Shown one piece after another: positions 6,576 to 13,196 of a stretch of 16,537 nucleotides of DNA. The stretch spans positions 1 to 16,537 of the forward strand of contig QHOD01000083.1 of the NCBI GenBank assembly GCA_003218615.1. The letters run 5' to 3'. The notes beneath the pieces are model-generated. The model worked only from the letters and a program-made list of their open reading frames with translations. It was not told where the DNA came from and made no database searches. The DNA comes from Verrucomicrobiota bacterium. GTDB taxonomy: Bacteria; Verrucomicrobiota; Verrucomicrobiia; Chthoniobacterales; UBA10450. Made by a program: the position numbers and the translations under genes. The stretch's first letter is position 1, and each line of letters opens with the position of its first letter.

Positions 6576-7508
6576 ATGAACAAAGGAGAGAAAATTTTCG
6601 TTGCCGGTTATCGCGGCCTTGTGGGCAGCGCTTTGATCCGCCGACTCGAACGCGAGGGTTTCCATAATCTGCCGAAGTGCGACCGCTCGCAGCTTGATTT
6701 ATCCGACGAACAGGCTGTGCACGGTTTTTTCGCGCAAGAAAAACCCGCGATCGTAATTGTCGCTGCCGCAAAGGTAGGCGGCATCAAGGCGAATAATGAT
6801 TTTCCCGTCGAGTTTCTGCTCGATAATTTGAGGATCCAGAACAACGTCATTCACGCGGCCCACGAAGCCGGCGTGCGTAAACTGCTCTTTCTGGGAAGCT
6901 CTTGTATTTATCCAAAGTTCGCGCCGCAACCAATCCCGGAAACAGCCCTGCTGACCGGATCGCTCGAGCCCACCAACGAAGCTTACGCAATTGCGAAAAT
7001 AGCTGGGATTAAGCTTTGCCAGGCCTATGCGCGCGAGTACGGCGCCAATTTCATTTCGGCGATGCCTACAAATCTTTACGGACCGAACGATAATTTCGAT
7101 CTGAACACATCCCACGTCTTGGCCGCGCTTTTGCGCAAAGCGCACGAAGCGAAAATGGGAAAAGTGCGAGAGTTGATCGTGTGGGGCTCTGGAAACCCGC
7201 GCCGCGAATTTTTGCACGTGGACGATCTTGCTTCGGCGTGTCTTTTTCTGCTCGAGCGCTACGATTCTCCCGAAATCATCAACATCGGATGCGGTGAAGA
7301 TGTCTCCATTCGCGAGCTTGCTGAATTGATCTGTGATGTCGTTGGTTTCGAGGGAAACCTGGCATGGGACACTACCAAGCCGGACGGGACACCGCGAAAA
7401 CTTCTCGACATCACCAAGCTGCGCAATCTTGGCTGGCAGCCGACGATCCCGCTCCGTGAAGGCATCGCGCAAACCTACGATTGGTTTTTGAAAAATGTGG
7501 CACGCTGA
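6576..7508 (+). CDS. fcl: GDP-L-fucose synthase
   Basis: This enzyme carries out the epimerase-reductase step that turns GDP-4-keto-6-deoxy-mannose into GDP-L-fucose with NADPH, for surface polysaccharide or glycan synthesis. The 310-residue product matches the family length. It has the Rossmann motif GYRGLVGSAL (11-20), the extended-SDR triad with SS (108-109), Tyr137 and Lys141 (YAIAK), Cys110 in SSCIYP and His180 in NTSHVLAALLRK. The last two are the acid/base residues known from the E. coli enzyme. I chose ATG 6576 over the longer in-frame start at 6417 because homology begins at KIFVAGYRG and the longer start coincides with the divergent gene's start. The partner gmd is not in the window. 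The next gene starts 9 nt after the stop. Confidence 0.95.
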   Translation: MNKGEKIFVAGYRGLVGSALIRRLEREGFHNLPKCDRSQLDLSDEQAVHGFFAQEKPAIVIVAAAKVGGIKANNDFPVEFLLDNLRIQNNVIHAAHEAGVRKLLFLGSSCIYPKFAPQPIPETALLTGSLEPTNEAYAIAKIAGIKLCQAYAREYGANFISAMPTNLYGPNDNFDLNTSHVLAALLRKAHEAKMGKVRELIVWGSGNPRREFLHVDDLASACLFLLERYDSPEIINIGCGEDVSIRELAELICDVVGFEGNLAWDTTKPDGTPRKLLDITKLRNLGWQPTIPLREGIAQTYDWFLKNVAR

Positions 7509-7517
7509 AGACACCCT

Positions 7518-8444
7518 ATGTCGATGAAAAAACTGCGTGTTGGTGTTGTGGGTGTCGGTCATATCGGGAGCAACCACGCGCGCCTTTATGCAGAAATTCC
7601 GTCGGCCGAGTTTGCCGCGGTGTATGATGTCGATCTTGTAAGAGGCAATGCGATCGGAAGAAAATTTGGCGCGACGCCAACAAAATCGCTCGATGAGTTT
7701 ATTGAGATGGTTGACGCCGCTTCCGTGGCGACGCCGACGAACACGCATTACGAGATCGCGCGGTCGCTGCTTGAGCGCGGTAAACACGTGCTGGTCGAAA
7801 AACCGATTACCGACAACACCGGAAATGCAAGCGAACTGGCGGACCTGGCCGCGCGCAATGGTCTCATTCTGCAGGTTGGCCATGTCGAACGTTTCAATCC
7901 AGTCTTAAGCGCACTCGAGAAACACCTGACCCATCCGCGTTTTATCGAAGCGCATCGGCTCTCGCCTTATCCGGATCGCAGCACAGACATCGGCGTGGTT
8001 CTCGACCTTATGATCCACGATCTGGAAGTCATTTTGCATTTCGTGCGTTCGCCTGTGCAGAGTATTGATGCGGTCGGGGTGCCGGTTTTAAGTCGCGCCG
8101 AAGACATCGCCAATGCGCGGCTGCGTTTCGAGAATGGTTGCGTCGCAAATGTCACCTCGAGCCGCATCAGTCCCGAACGCATGCGTAAGATTCGCGTTTT
8201 TCAGGAGGACGCGTATCTCTCGCTCGATTATCAAAATCAGACCGGCGAAATTTATCGACGCGGTGGAGGCCGGATTACGCGGGACAAAGTCGAGATTGAA
8301 CGCGAAGAACCGCTCAAACGTCAACTCGCTTCATTCATTGAGTGCGCGACCACCGGACGCGAGCCGCGCGTTTCTGGATTTCAGGCCACGGCGGCATTGG
8401 AGCTGGCGGTGGAAATCACGAAGCGAATCGCCTCCGGTGCATAG
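7518..8444 (+). CDS. Gfo/Idh/MocA oxidoreductase, lpxB-linked
   Basis: This is a 308-residue NAD(P)-dependent sugar oxidoreductase. The N-terminal Rossmann domain begins VGVVGVGHIGSNHARLY (8-24) and holds the family's EKP motif (94-96). The C-terminal domain carries DLMIHDLEVILH (163-174), where His167 fits the catalytic histidine. It starts 9 nt after fcl and lies just before lpxB. Family members next to lpxA/lpxB include GnnA, which oxidises UDP-GlcNAc at C3 so that the transaminase GnnB can make a 2,3-diamino sugar for lipid A. A GnnA-like role is plausible from context, but no gnnB-like gene is visible, so the substrate is unproven. The start could be ATG 7518 or ATG 7524. The family begins near KKLRVGV, so both fit. 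Confidence 0.88.
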   Translation: MSMKKLRVGVVGVGHIGSNHARLYAEIPSAEFAAVYDVDLVRGNAIGRKFGATPTKSLDEFIEMVDAASVATPTNTHYEIARSLLERGKHVLVEKPITDNTGNASELADLAARNGLILQVGHVERFNPVLSALEKHLTHPRFIEAHRLSPYPDRSTDIGVVLDLMIHDLEVILHFVRSPVQSIDAVGVPVLSRAEDIANARLRFENGCVANVTSSRISPERMRKIRVFQEDAYLSLDYQNQTGEIYRRGGGRITRDKVEIEREEPLKRQLASFIECATTGREPRVSGFQATAALELAVEITKRIASGA

Positions 8445-8459
8445 ATCAATTTACTTTCT

Positions 8460-8533
8460 GGGCTGTAGCCACCGCTCTGCGGGCGATCTCCTGGGGAGAA
8501 TTGAGCCTGGACGGGCCACAGCCCCGTGGCTGC
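8460..8533. repeat. Palindromic repeat between the oxidoreductase gene and lpxB
   Basis: GGGCTGTAGCC (8460-8470) pairs with GGCCACAGCCC (8514-8524) at 10 of 11 positions. A second, overlapping option pairs GTAGCCAC (8465-8472) with GTGGCTGC (8526-8533) at 7 of 8. Two nested alternative pairings within one element are typical of small mobile palindromes of the REP/MITE kind. It takes up almost the whole non-coding gap and ends 7 nt before the lpxB ATG, where it may hide or replace the native ribosome site. Confidence 0.5.
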
Positions 8534-8540
8534 AACAAGA

Positions 8541-9023
8541 ATGAAATCCAAGACGATCTATTTCGTGGCGGGCGAAGCGAGCGCCGACAACCATGGAGCC
8601 GCGCTGATGCGCTCGTTGCGCGAGTTGGATGTGTATCTTGATTTCATCGGGCGCGGCGGTCCGCAAATGCGAGCAATCGCGGGCGGGCAATTCAAAAACT
8701 GGATCGATGACGCAGCTGTCCTTGGTTTGTGGGAAGTAATCAGGAAGTACGGTTACTTTCGAGTACAGTTTCACGAAACCCTCAACGAGGTTCAGGAGAG
8801 CAAACCCGACGCGGTTGTGTTGATCGATTATCCGGGGTTCAATTTGCGCCTGGCGCACGCAGTGCGAAAGCGATCGCCGCGACAAAAGATAATCTATTAT
8901 ATCAGCCCGCAAGTCTGGGCGTGGAATCGCGGCCGCATCAAAGAGATGGCGCGTTCTCTCGATGTCATGCTCTGCATCTTTCCCTTCGAAGCTGATCTCT
9001 ACAATAAATCAGGTTTGCGGTGA
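8541..9023 (+). pseudogene. lpxB: Lipid-A-disaccharide synthase, N-terminal piece
   Basis: LpxB joins UDP-2,3-diacylglucosamine to lipid X to form the lipid A disaccharide. This 160-residue piece is the N-terminal half. It has IYFVAGEASADNHGA (6-20), FIGRGGPQM (35-43), PDAVVLIDYPGFNLRLA (89-105) with the conserved Asp96, ISPQVWAWNRGRI (121-133) and IFPFEADLY (146-154). It stops at TGA 9021-9023, exactly where the family continues into the VGHP segment. Relative to E. coli LpxB, about 50 residues are missing between this piece and the next, including VGHP and the LLPGSR loop. The remainder lies in another frame from 9023. I start it at ATG 8541. A GTG at 8526 is also in frame but lies in the repeat. 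It is a true deletion or an assembly fault, since both flanks are otherwise well conserved. Confidence 0.85.
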
Positions 9024-9571
9024 TGCTCGAAAGCTTGCCTGAACTTCAGAAACAAAATCGGGATATGCGTTTCGAAGTTGCAGCTGCATCGGGGGAACTC
9101 GCTCACGAAATGAGGAAAATGCTAGATCAACGTGCACAAGATCAACAAGGCATTCAAATCAAAGTCGGCGAAACCGCAGCGCTAATGCAGCGCGCGTTTG
9201 CCGGAATTGTCGCCTCAGGTAGCGCCACGCTTGAAGCTGCTTACTTCCACCTGCCATTTGTGCTGGTTTACAAGGTGGCGTGGCCGACTTATCTGGCGGC
9301 GCGGCTCGTCGTCAGCGTAAAATACCTTGGCATGCCCAACGTGCTCGCAGACAGAGAAGTGGTTCCCGAATTTATTCAACACCGGGCAAGACCTGACGCA
9401 ATCGTTAAAGCCGTGCGACGGTTAATAGAGAATGCAGATGTTCGTGACCGAATGATTGCCGAATTCGATACAATCATTGGTAAACTGGGCGAAGGCGGAG
9501 CGAGCAACCAAGCCGCGCGCGCAATTATTGAGGAGATTGGCAGGAAGATCGACATGAAACAAATTAACTGA
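9023..9571 (+). pseudogene. lpxB: Lipid-A-disaccharide synthase, C-terminal piece
   Basis: This 182-residue frame continues LpxB from within the C-terminal Rossmann domain. It begins MLESLPELQKQNRDMRFEVA, aligning to the helix just after the PGSR loop, then has GIVASGSATLEAAYFHLPFV (about 71-90), LGMPNVLADREVVPEFIQ (about 111-128) and a normal C-terminus. The break lies at 9020-9023: TGA of the first piece overlaps ATG of this one as TGATG, and a GTG is in frame one codon earlier. Such an overlap could allow coupled translation, but the missing ~50 residues hold the PGSR arginine important for catalysis, so two working subunits are unlikely. The stop lies 7 nt before the next gene. Alternative explanations are a recent deletion with a second lpxB elsewhere, or a mis-joined contig. 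Confidence 0.83.
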
Positions 9572-9578
9572 TCACGCG

Positions 9579-10226
9579 ATGAAAATTTGGGATATCTCCC
9601 GGACACTCTCGGACGACCTGGCGGAATGGCCCGGTGACGAGCCGTTTCATTTTCGATTGACGAAAACGATGGCGGAGGGCCAAAGCATAAATCTTGGCGC
9701 GATCGGCATGAGCGTGCATAACGGCACCCACGCCGATGCCCAATTCCATTTCGACACGAATGGGGAGTCGATCGAGAAAGCGCCGCTCGAAATTTACCTG
9801 GGCCGAGCTGCCGTCGTCGATCTTACAGAAGCTTTCTCGCGCTCGAAACAAAAACACCTGATCACGGTGGAAGATCTTCAACCGTATGCTGAAGAGATCG
9901 CGGAGAGCTCGCGGCTTCTCGTAAAAACCGGCCGATGGAGTGACTCCACAGTTTTTCCAAATCAAATTCCGGTGATCGCAGCGGATGTCCCGTCGTGGCT
10001 GCAGAAAAGTGGGGTCAGGCTAATAGGGTTGGATCTGCCGTCGGTAGATGAGATCGATTCGAAATCGTTGCAGAATCACAATGCCTTGGCCGCCGTCGGG
10101 ATTGCCATTGTCGAATCACTCGATCTGACCCGCGTCGGCTCTGGCATTTATAATTTCGCGGCCTTGCCCCTCAAAATCGCGGGTGCAGATGGTGGACCAA
10201 TGCGCGCTGTGCTCTGGCGCGATTAA
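9579..10226 (+). CDS. kynB: Cyclase family protein, kynurenine-formamidase (KynB)-like
   Basis: This 215-residue metal-dependent hydrolase belongs to the cyclase/KynB family. KynB hydrolyses N-formyl-L-kynurenine to kynurenine in tryptophan breakdown. The product begins IWDISRTLSDDLAEWPGD (3-20), typical of KynB, and carries the metal-binding HNGTHADAQFHF (47-58) with His47, His51, Asp53 and His57. Downstream are LIGLDLPSVDEID (148-160) and NHNAL (166-170), where family members usually have HHAL. The length matches KynB. No other kynurenine-pathway gene is nearby, so the true substrate may differ. It begins 7 nt after the broken lpxB and ends just before a mobile-looking repeat. Confidence 0.82.
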   Translation: MKIWDISRTLSDDLAEWPGDEPFHFRLTKTMAEGQSINLGAIGMSVHNGTHADAQFHFDTNGESIEKAPLEIYLGRAAVVDLTEAFSRSKQKHLITVEDLQPYAEEIAESSRLLVKTGRWSDSTVFPNQIPVIAADVPSWLQKSGVRLIGLDLPSVDEIDSKSLQNHNALAAVGIAIVESLDLTRVGSGIYNFAALPLKIAGADGGPMRAVLWRD

Positions 10227-10255
10227 CTCGCCAGCGAACCATGGCACTTCCTGAC

Positions 10256-10372
10256 TGTCATTCCGAGCGGAGCGTAGCGTAGTCGCCCGATGCTACGGGA
10301 TTCCTGCTCACAATGAGAGATGTCTCGACCCGTTCGACTTCGCTCAGGGCGAGACTTTCGCTCGACATGACA
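10256..10372. mobile_element. 117-bp terminal-inverted-repeat element (MITE-like)
   Basis: The ends are inverted copies. TGTCATTCCGAGCG (10256-10269) matches the reverse complement of CGCTCGACATGACA (10359-10372) at 12 of 14 positions. The interior has further palindromic words (GAGCGGAGCGTAGCG, CGACTTCGCTCAGGGCGAG) and no protein of its own. It resembles the small 'TCATTCCGAGCG... CGCTCGACATGACA' elements that I recall as common in environmental bacterial genomes. No target-site duplication is obvious. Its right end contains the ATG (10367-10369) used as the likely start of the following glycosyltransferase. Confidence 0.65.
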
Positions 10373-11830
10373 AAAAGCCTGCTCGAAGACCGGTGGACGC
10401 TCTGGATTGTTGCCGCGGTAACAATCCTCTTGTTTGTCTTCGCTAATTTGCCGTGGCATCTCGACGATTACGATCAGGCCAAGCAGGCCTTCACGTCCTT
10501 CGAGATGATCAAGGAAGGACGCTGGTTTTATCAGCAGAGACCGACCTCGTACGAACATGTGGCGACCAAGCCGCCATTGGTGGGCTGGATTTCGGCCGGC
10601 CTGTTTACATTAACGGGCTCGTGGGATATGGCGTGGCGACTACCGTCGTTTCTGGCGGCGATTGCGATGGCGATATTGTTGTTTCGCGCTGCCACTTCCA
10701 CTTACGGAAGGATTGCGGGCGTGATCGCGCTCAGCGCGTTCGGATTGAATCTGCTGAGTCCACGCCTGGCGACTCTCGTGCGCACGGACATGCCGCTGGC
10801 GCTCGTAATTTTCCTGATTGGCTTATTGATCTGGCGGAAAATTCAGAAGGAGGAACCATGGAAATCGCGAGATCGGGTTTGCATCCTGGCATTGCTCACC
10901 GCTGCGATGTTGATCAAGGGACCAATTGTTTACGCGTTTTTGCTGCCCGGGATCGGCATGTTTGAATGGTGGCGAAAGGGCCAGGGAATCCCTGCTTGGT
11001 GCGGCTGGTGGCCGTGGGTTGCTTCTCTGGGTATCTTCCTCCTGTGGGTGACCGCCGGAATTCTTTTTCAGCCCGGTTTCTTCGATGAAGTGGTGATACG
11101 GGAATTTGTGGCGCGTTTTGGCGAAACGATCCATCGGCCGCAACCGCTTTACTTTTATCTGCCACATCTGTTGCACAAATTTGCTCCGTGGAGCGTCCTG
11201 ATGATCGCGCTTGCGATTGTCGATCTTCGTTGCCGGAACTGGCGGCTGCGCTCGGTTTTTCGCGAGATGTCCCCGGAAACTTTCTGGCTGCTTTGCTGGA
11301 GCGTTGGCGGCCTGGTCGTGATGTCGCTGATACCATCAAAGCGCGTCGATCGGATTTTTCCGATAGTCCCGCCTTTTTGCCTGGTTTTGGCGGCGCAGAT
11401 CGGAAACGTTTTCGCTAATGAGCGATTACGCATGCATGTTTATCGATGGAGTGCCGTCGCATTGCTCTTGTCAATCTTGGTTACCGGCGGCTACACAATT
11501 TCCAAAGTCGTCTCCGGATATCGTGACCATCGCGACGCACTTGTCGTTTTCGGACGCGAGGTGCAACATGAAGCAGAAGCGCATCGGTGGCGTTACGAAG
11601 TCGTTTCCGCGAAGGACGAAGGGCTGCTCCTTTATCTGCTAAGAACGCATTTCATCGAGGCGGACCGCGCCATCGCGGAATGGAATCGGGGGGACCTTGA
11701 TGCGCTGGTCGCGTCAAGAGAGAAGGCGCCAGCTCTGATGCGGGAGCTTCAAGCTGCTGCCCTGTCTCAATTGAAATCAAAAGAGCAAAAAGAGGAGCAG
11801 GGGAGCGGCTATGTTTTGATCACCCGGTGA
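10367..11830 (+). CDS. ArnT/GT83-like membrane glycosyltransferase
   Basis: This is a 487-residue integral membrane protein of the PMT/ArnT clan, enzymes that take a sugar from a polyprenyl-phosphate carrier and attach it on the periplasmic side, for ArnT to lipid A. After the first membrane helix (11-29) comes the acidic loop HLDDYDQAK (31-39), which matches the clan's catalytic Asp/Glu motif. The next loop has ATKPPLVGW (66-74). RLPSFLAAIA and TDMPLAL follow, with about ten to twelve helices and a soluble C-terminal tail from about 390. I place the start at ATG 10367: the in-frame start at 10313 would add residues encoded by the repeat element. Even ATG 10367 lies within the element's right terminal repeat. 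The neighbouring lpxB and sugar-nucleotide genes fit a role in envelope glycosylation, but donor and acceptor are not deducible. Confidence 0.85.
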   Translation: MTKSLLEDRWTLWIVAAVTILLFVFANLPWHLDDYDQAKQAFTSFEMIKEGRWFYQQRPTSYEHVATKPPLVGWISAGLFTLTGSWDMAWRLPSFLAAIAMAILLFRAATSTYGRIAGVIALSAFGLNLLSPRLATLVRTDMPLALVIFLIGLLIWRKIQKEEPWKSRDRVCILALLTAAMLIKGPIVYAFLLPGIGMFEWWRKGQGIPAWCGWWPWVASLGIFLLWVTAGILFQPGFFDEVVIREFVARFGETIHRPQPLYFYLPHLLHKFAPWSVLMIALAIVDLRCRNWRLRSVFREMSPETFWLLCWSVGGLVVMSLIPSKRVDRIFPIVPPFCLVLAAQIGNVFANERLRMHVYRWSAVALLLSILVTGGYTISKVVSGYRDHRDALVVFGREVQHEAEAHRWRYEVVSAKDEGLLLYLLRTHFIEADRAIAEWNRGDLDALVASREKAPALMRELQAAALSQLKSKEQKEEQGSGYVLITR

Positions 11831-11876
11831 AATGCCGGCTCGACTTTCCGCCGCATAATTTTACTCTCGCAGCTGG

Positions 11877-12404
11877 ATGGAATTTCCCAAAAAAGAACTC
11901 GAAACACTCTGGTGCCCGTGGCGGGTCGAGTATTTCGAGCGCGAAAAACCGAATGCGGATTTTCTTGAGGCAGCGGCTCGGGCGAGCGATGACGCTGCGC
12001 ATTTGGTGATCACACGGCGCAAAAACGCGTTCTTAATGATGAATCGCTATCCGTATGCTGTTGGTCACTTAATGGTGGTGCCGTATCGCAAGACGGCCGA
12101 TATTTCTTCGCTCGGTGAAAATGAAATTATCGAGCTTTGGAATTTGGTGGCGCACGCGCAAATGCTGCTGCGCGCGACGATGAAAGCGCAGGGTTTCAAC
12201 GTTGGCCTCAACCTCGGCGAATGCGCAGGGGCGGGCATTGTCGATTACCTGCATATTCACATCGTGCCGCGCTGGAGCGGCGACACCAATTTCATGCCAA
12301 TCCTTGCTGGCACTCGAATGCTATCGGAAGCGTTGCGCGCTCTTTACGACAAACTGATTGATGCGCAATCGAAGATCGACCTGGGGTCACGGCGGAGCAC
12401 ATGA
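11877..12404 (+). CDS. HIT-family nucleotide hydrolase/phosphorylase, zinc site lost
   Basis: This 175-residue histidine-triad protein is most like the Ap4A phosphorylase/hydrolase branch of the HIT superfamily, which acts on dinucleoside polyphosphates or nucleotidyl adducts. Typical segments are LWCPWRVEYFE (11-21), NRYPYAVGHLMVVPYR (56-71), NVGLNLGECAGAGI (108-121) and LHIHIVPRWSGDTNFMP (125-141). The triad HxHxHxx normally begins with His. Here it reads Y124-L-H126-I-H128, so the first His is Tyr while the middle, nucleophilic His126 is kept. The CxxC that many relatives have near residue 28 is also absent. In GalT-type HIT enzymes those Cys residues and the first His bind one zinc, so the losses agree. 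The gene ends in a 4-nt ATGA overlap with the next gene. Confidence 0.87.
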   Translation: MEFPKKELETLWCPWRVEYFEREKPNADFLEAAARASDDAAHLVITRRKNAFLMMNRYPYAVGHLMVVPYRKTADISSLGENEIIELWNLVAHAQMLLRATMKAQGFNVGLNLGECAGAGIVDYLHIHIVPRWSGDTNFMPILAGTRMLSEALRALYDKLIDAQSKIDLGSRRST

Positions 12405-13072
12405 ACGGATGGGTCGACGCGCCGCCGCCAAGAAGAGGATTGGGCTGTTTCGCCCGCGGGTGTCTTATTCTCGTCGCCTTTGGAATTATGCTGGCTCTCG
12501 CCTGTTTCGCCGGCTTGTACTGGGGACTTCAGCGTCATTCGGCGATAGTCCACACTATTTATTGGCTGGCGAAGACGCATTCGATTGCAGAAGCGCCTGC
12601 GGGGGTGCCTGACGTCGACTCTTCCGACGAACAAATTCAAGCGCTCCAGGAACGGCGGGAAGATTTTGAACAGAAAATTCGTGCGGGCCAGCCAGCCGAA
12701 ATCGAACTAACAGCAGATGACATTAACTGTCTGATTGCGATGCGTCGGGCTACGCGCTGGAAAGCTTTTGTATCGATGGAGGAGAATCGCTTGCGCCTCC
12801 AGATGAGTGTTCCGCTTGGAGAATTCTTCGGTTGGTCTCGTTATTTTTTCAACGGCGATATCGCGATTCAGACAAACGGCGCGGTATCGCTGGAACATCC
12901 GCAGTTGAACACGGTCCTCGTGAATAATGAGCCGGTTCCGAAGAATCTTTTGAGTTGGAAATATCGTTCCAAACAGTTGCGAAATTACCTCGCTGAGTAT
13001 CGGGAAAGTTATGACGTTCGCACGATCGAAATCCGCGACGGGAAATTGATTCTACGATCGCGCGCCGACTAA
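12401..13072 (+). CDS. Membrane-anchored protein of unknown function
   Basis: I do not recognise a named family. The 223-residue product has a short cytoplasmic start containing PPPRRG, one strong membrane helix at about 18-42, and an external domain. A charged, probably coiled helix at about 76-98 (DEQIQALQERREDFEQKI) leads into LTADDINCLIA (103-113). Alternating hydrophobic strands follow, including NRLRLQMSVPLGE, YFFNGDIAIQ and VLVNNEPVP. The layout, a single anchor followed by repeated beta strands with 'LTADDIN' and 'NNEPVP' steps, recalls small periplasmic lipid-binding or AsmA-like proteins, but that is a loose likeness. ATG 12401 overlaps the HIT gene stop as ATGA, so the two are translationally coupled. 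The genes after it start a separate unit. Confidence 0.72.
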   Translation: MNGWVDAPPPRRGLGCFARGCLILVAFGIMLALACFAGLYWGLQRHSAIVHTIYWLAKTHSIAEAPAGVPDVDSSDEQIQALQERREDFEQKIRAGQPAEIELTADDINCLIAMRRATRWKAFVSMEENRLRLQMSVPLGEFFGWSRYFFNGDIAIQTNGAVSLEHPQLNTVLVNNEPVPKNLLSWKYRSKQLRNYLAEYRESYDVRTIEIRDGKLILRSRAD

Positions 13073-13181
13073 CTCAATCGGGCGACTGCTGGAGAAAAGG
13101 AATCAGGATTTCATCGATGCCGCTGGGATTTTCTTTGTTTAATGGAACCATTGGAATTGCGCGCGAGCCATGCAAGCGCTA

Positions 13182-13186
13182 AAGGA
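13182..13186 (+). promoter_or_regulatory. Ribosome binding site of livK
   Basis: AAGGA lies 10 nt before ATG 13197 and favours that start over the in-frame ATG at 13170. With the ATG at 13197 the protein begins directly with its signal peptide. Confidence 0.6.
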
Positions 13187-13196
13187 TGGGCTGCTC

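Noticed and set aside
6699..7883. Long 394-codon open frame on the minus strand
   Set aside because: It lies opposite fcl and the oxidoreductase gene, both with clear family motifs. Its own translation shows no family pattern, so it is a codon-bias shadow.
10313..10366. Upstream in-frame start for the glycosyltransferase
   Set aside because: The extra 18 residues are encoded by the repeat element and do not look like part of the protein. ATG 10367 places the first membrane helix near the N-terminus.
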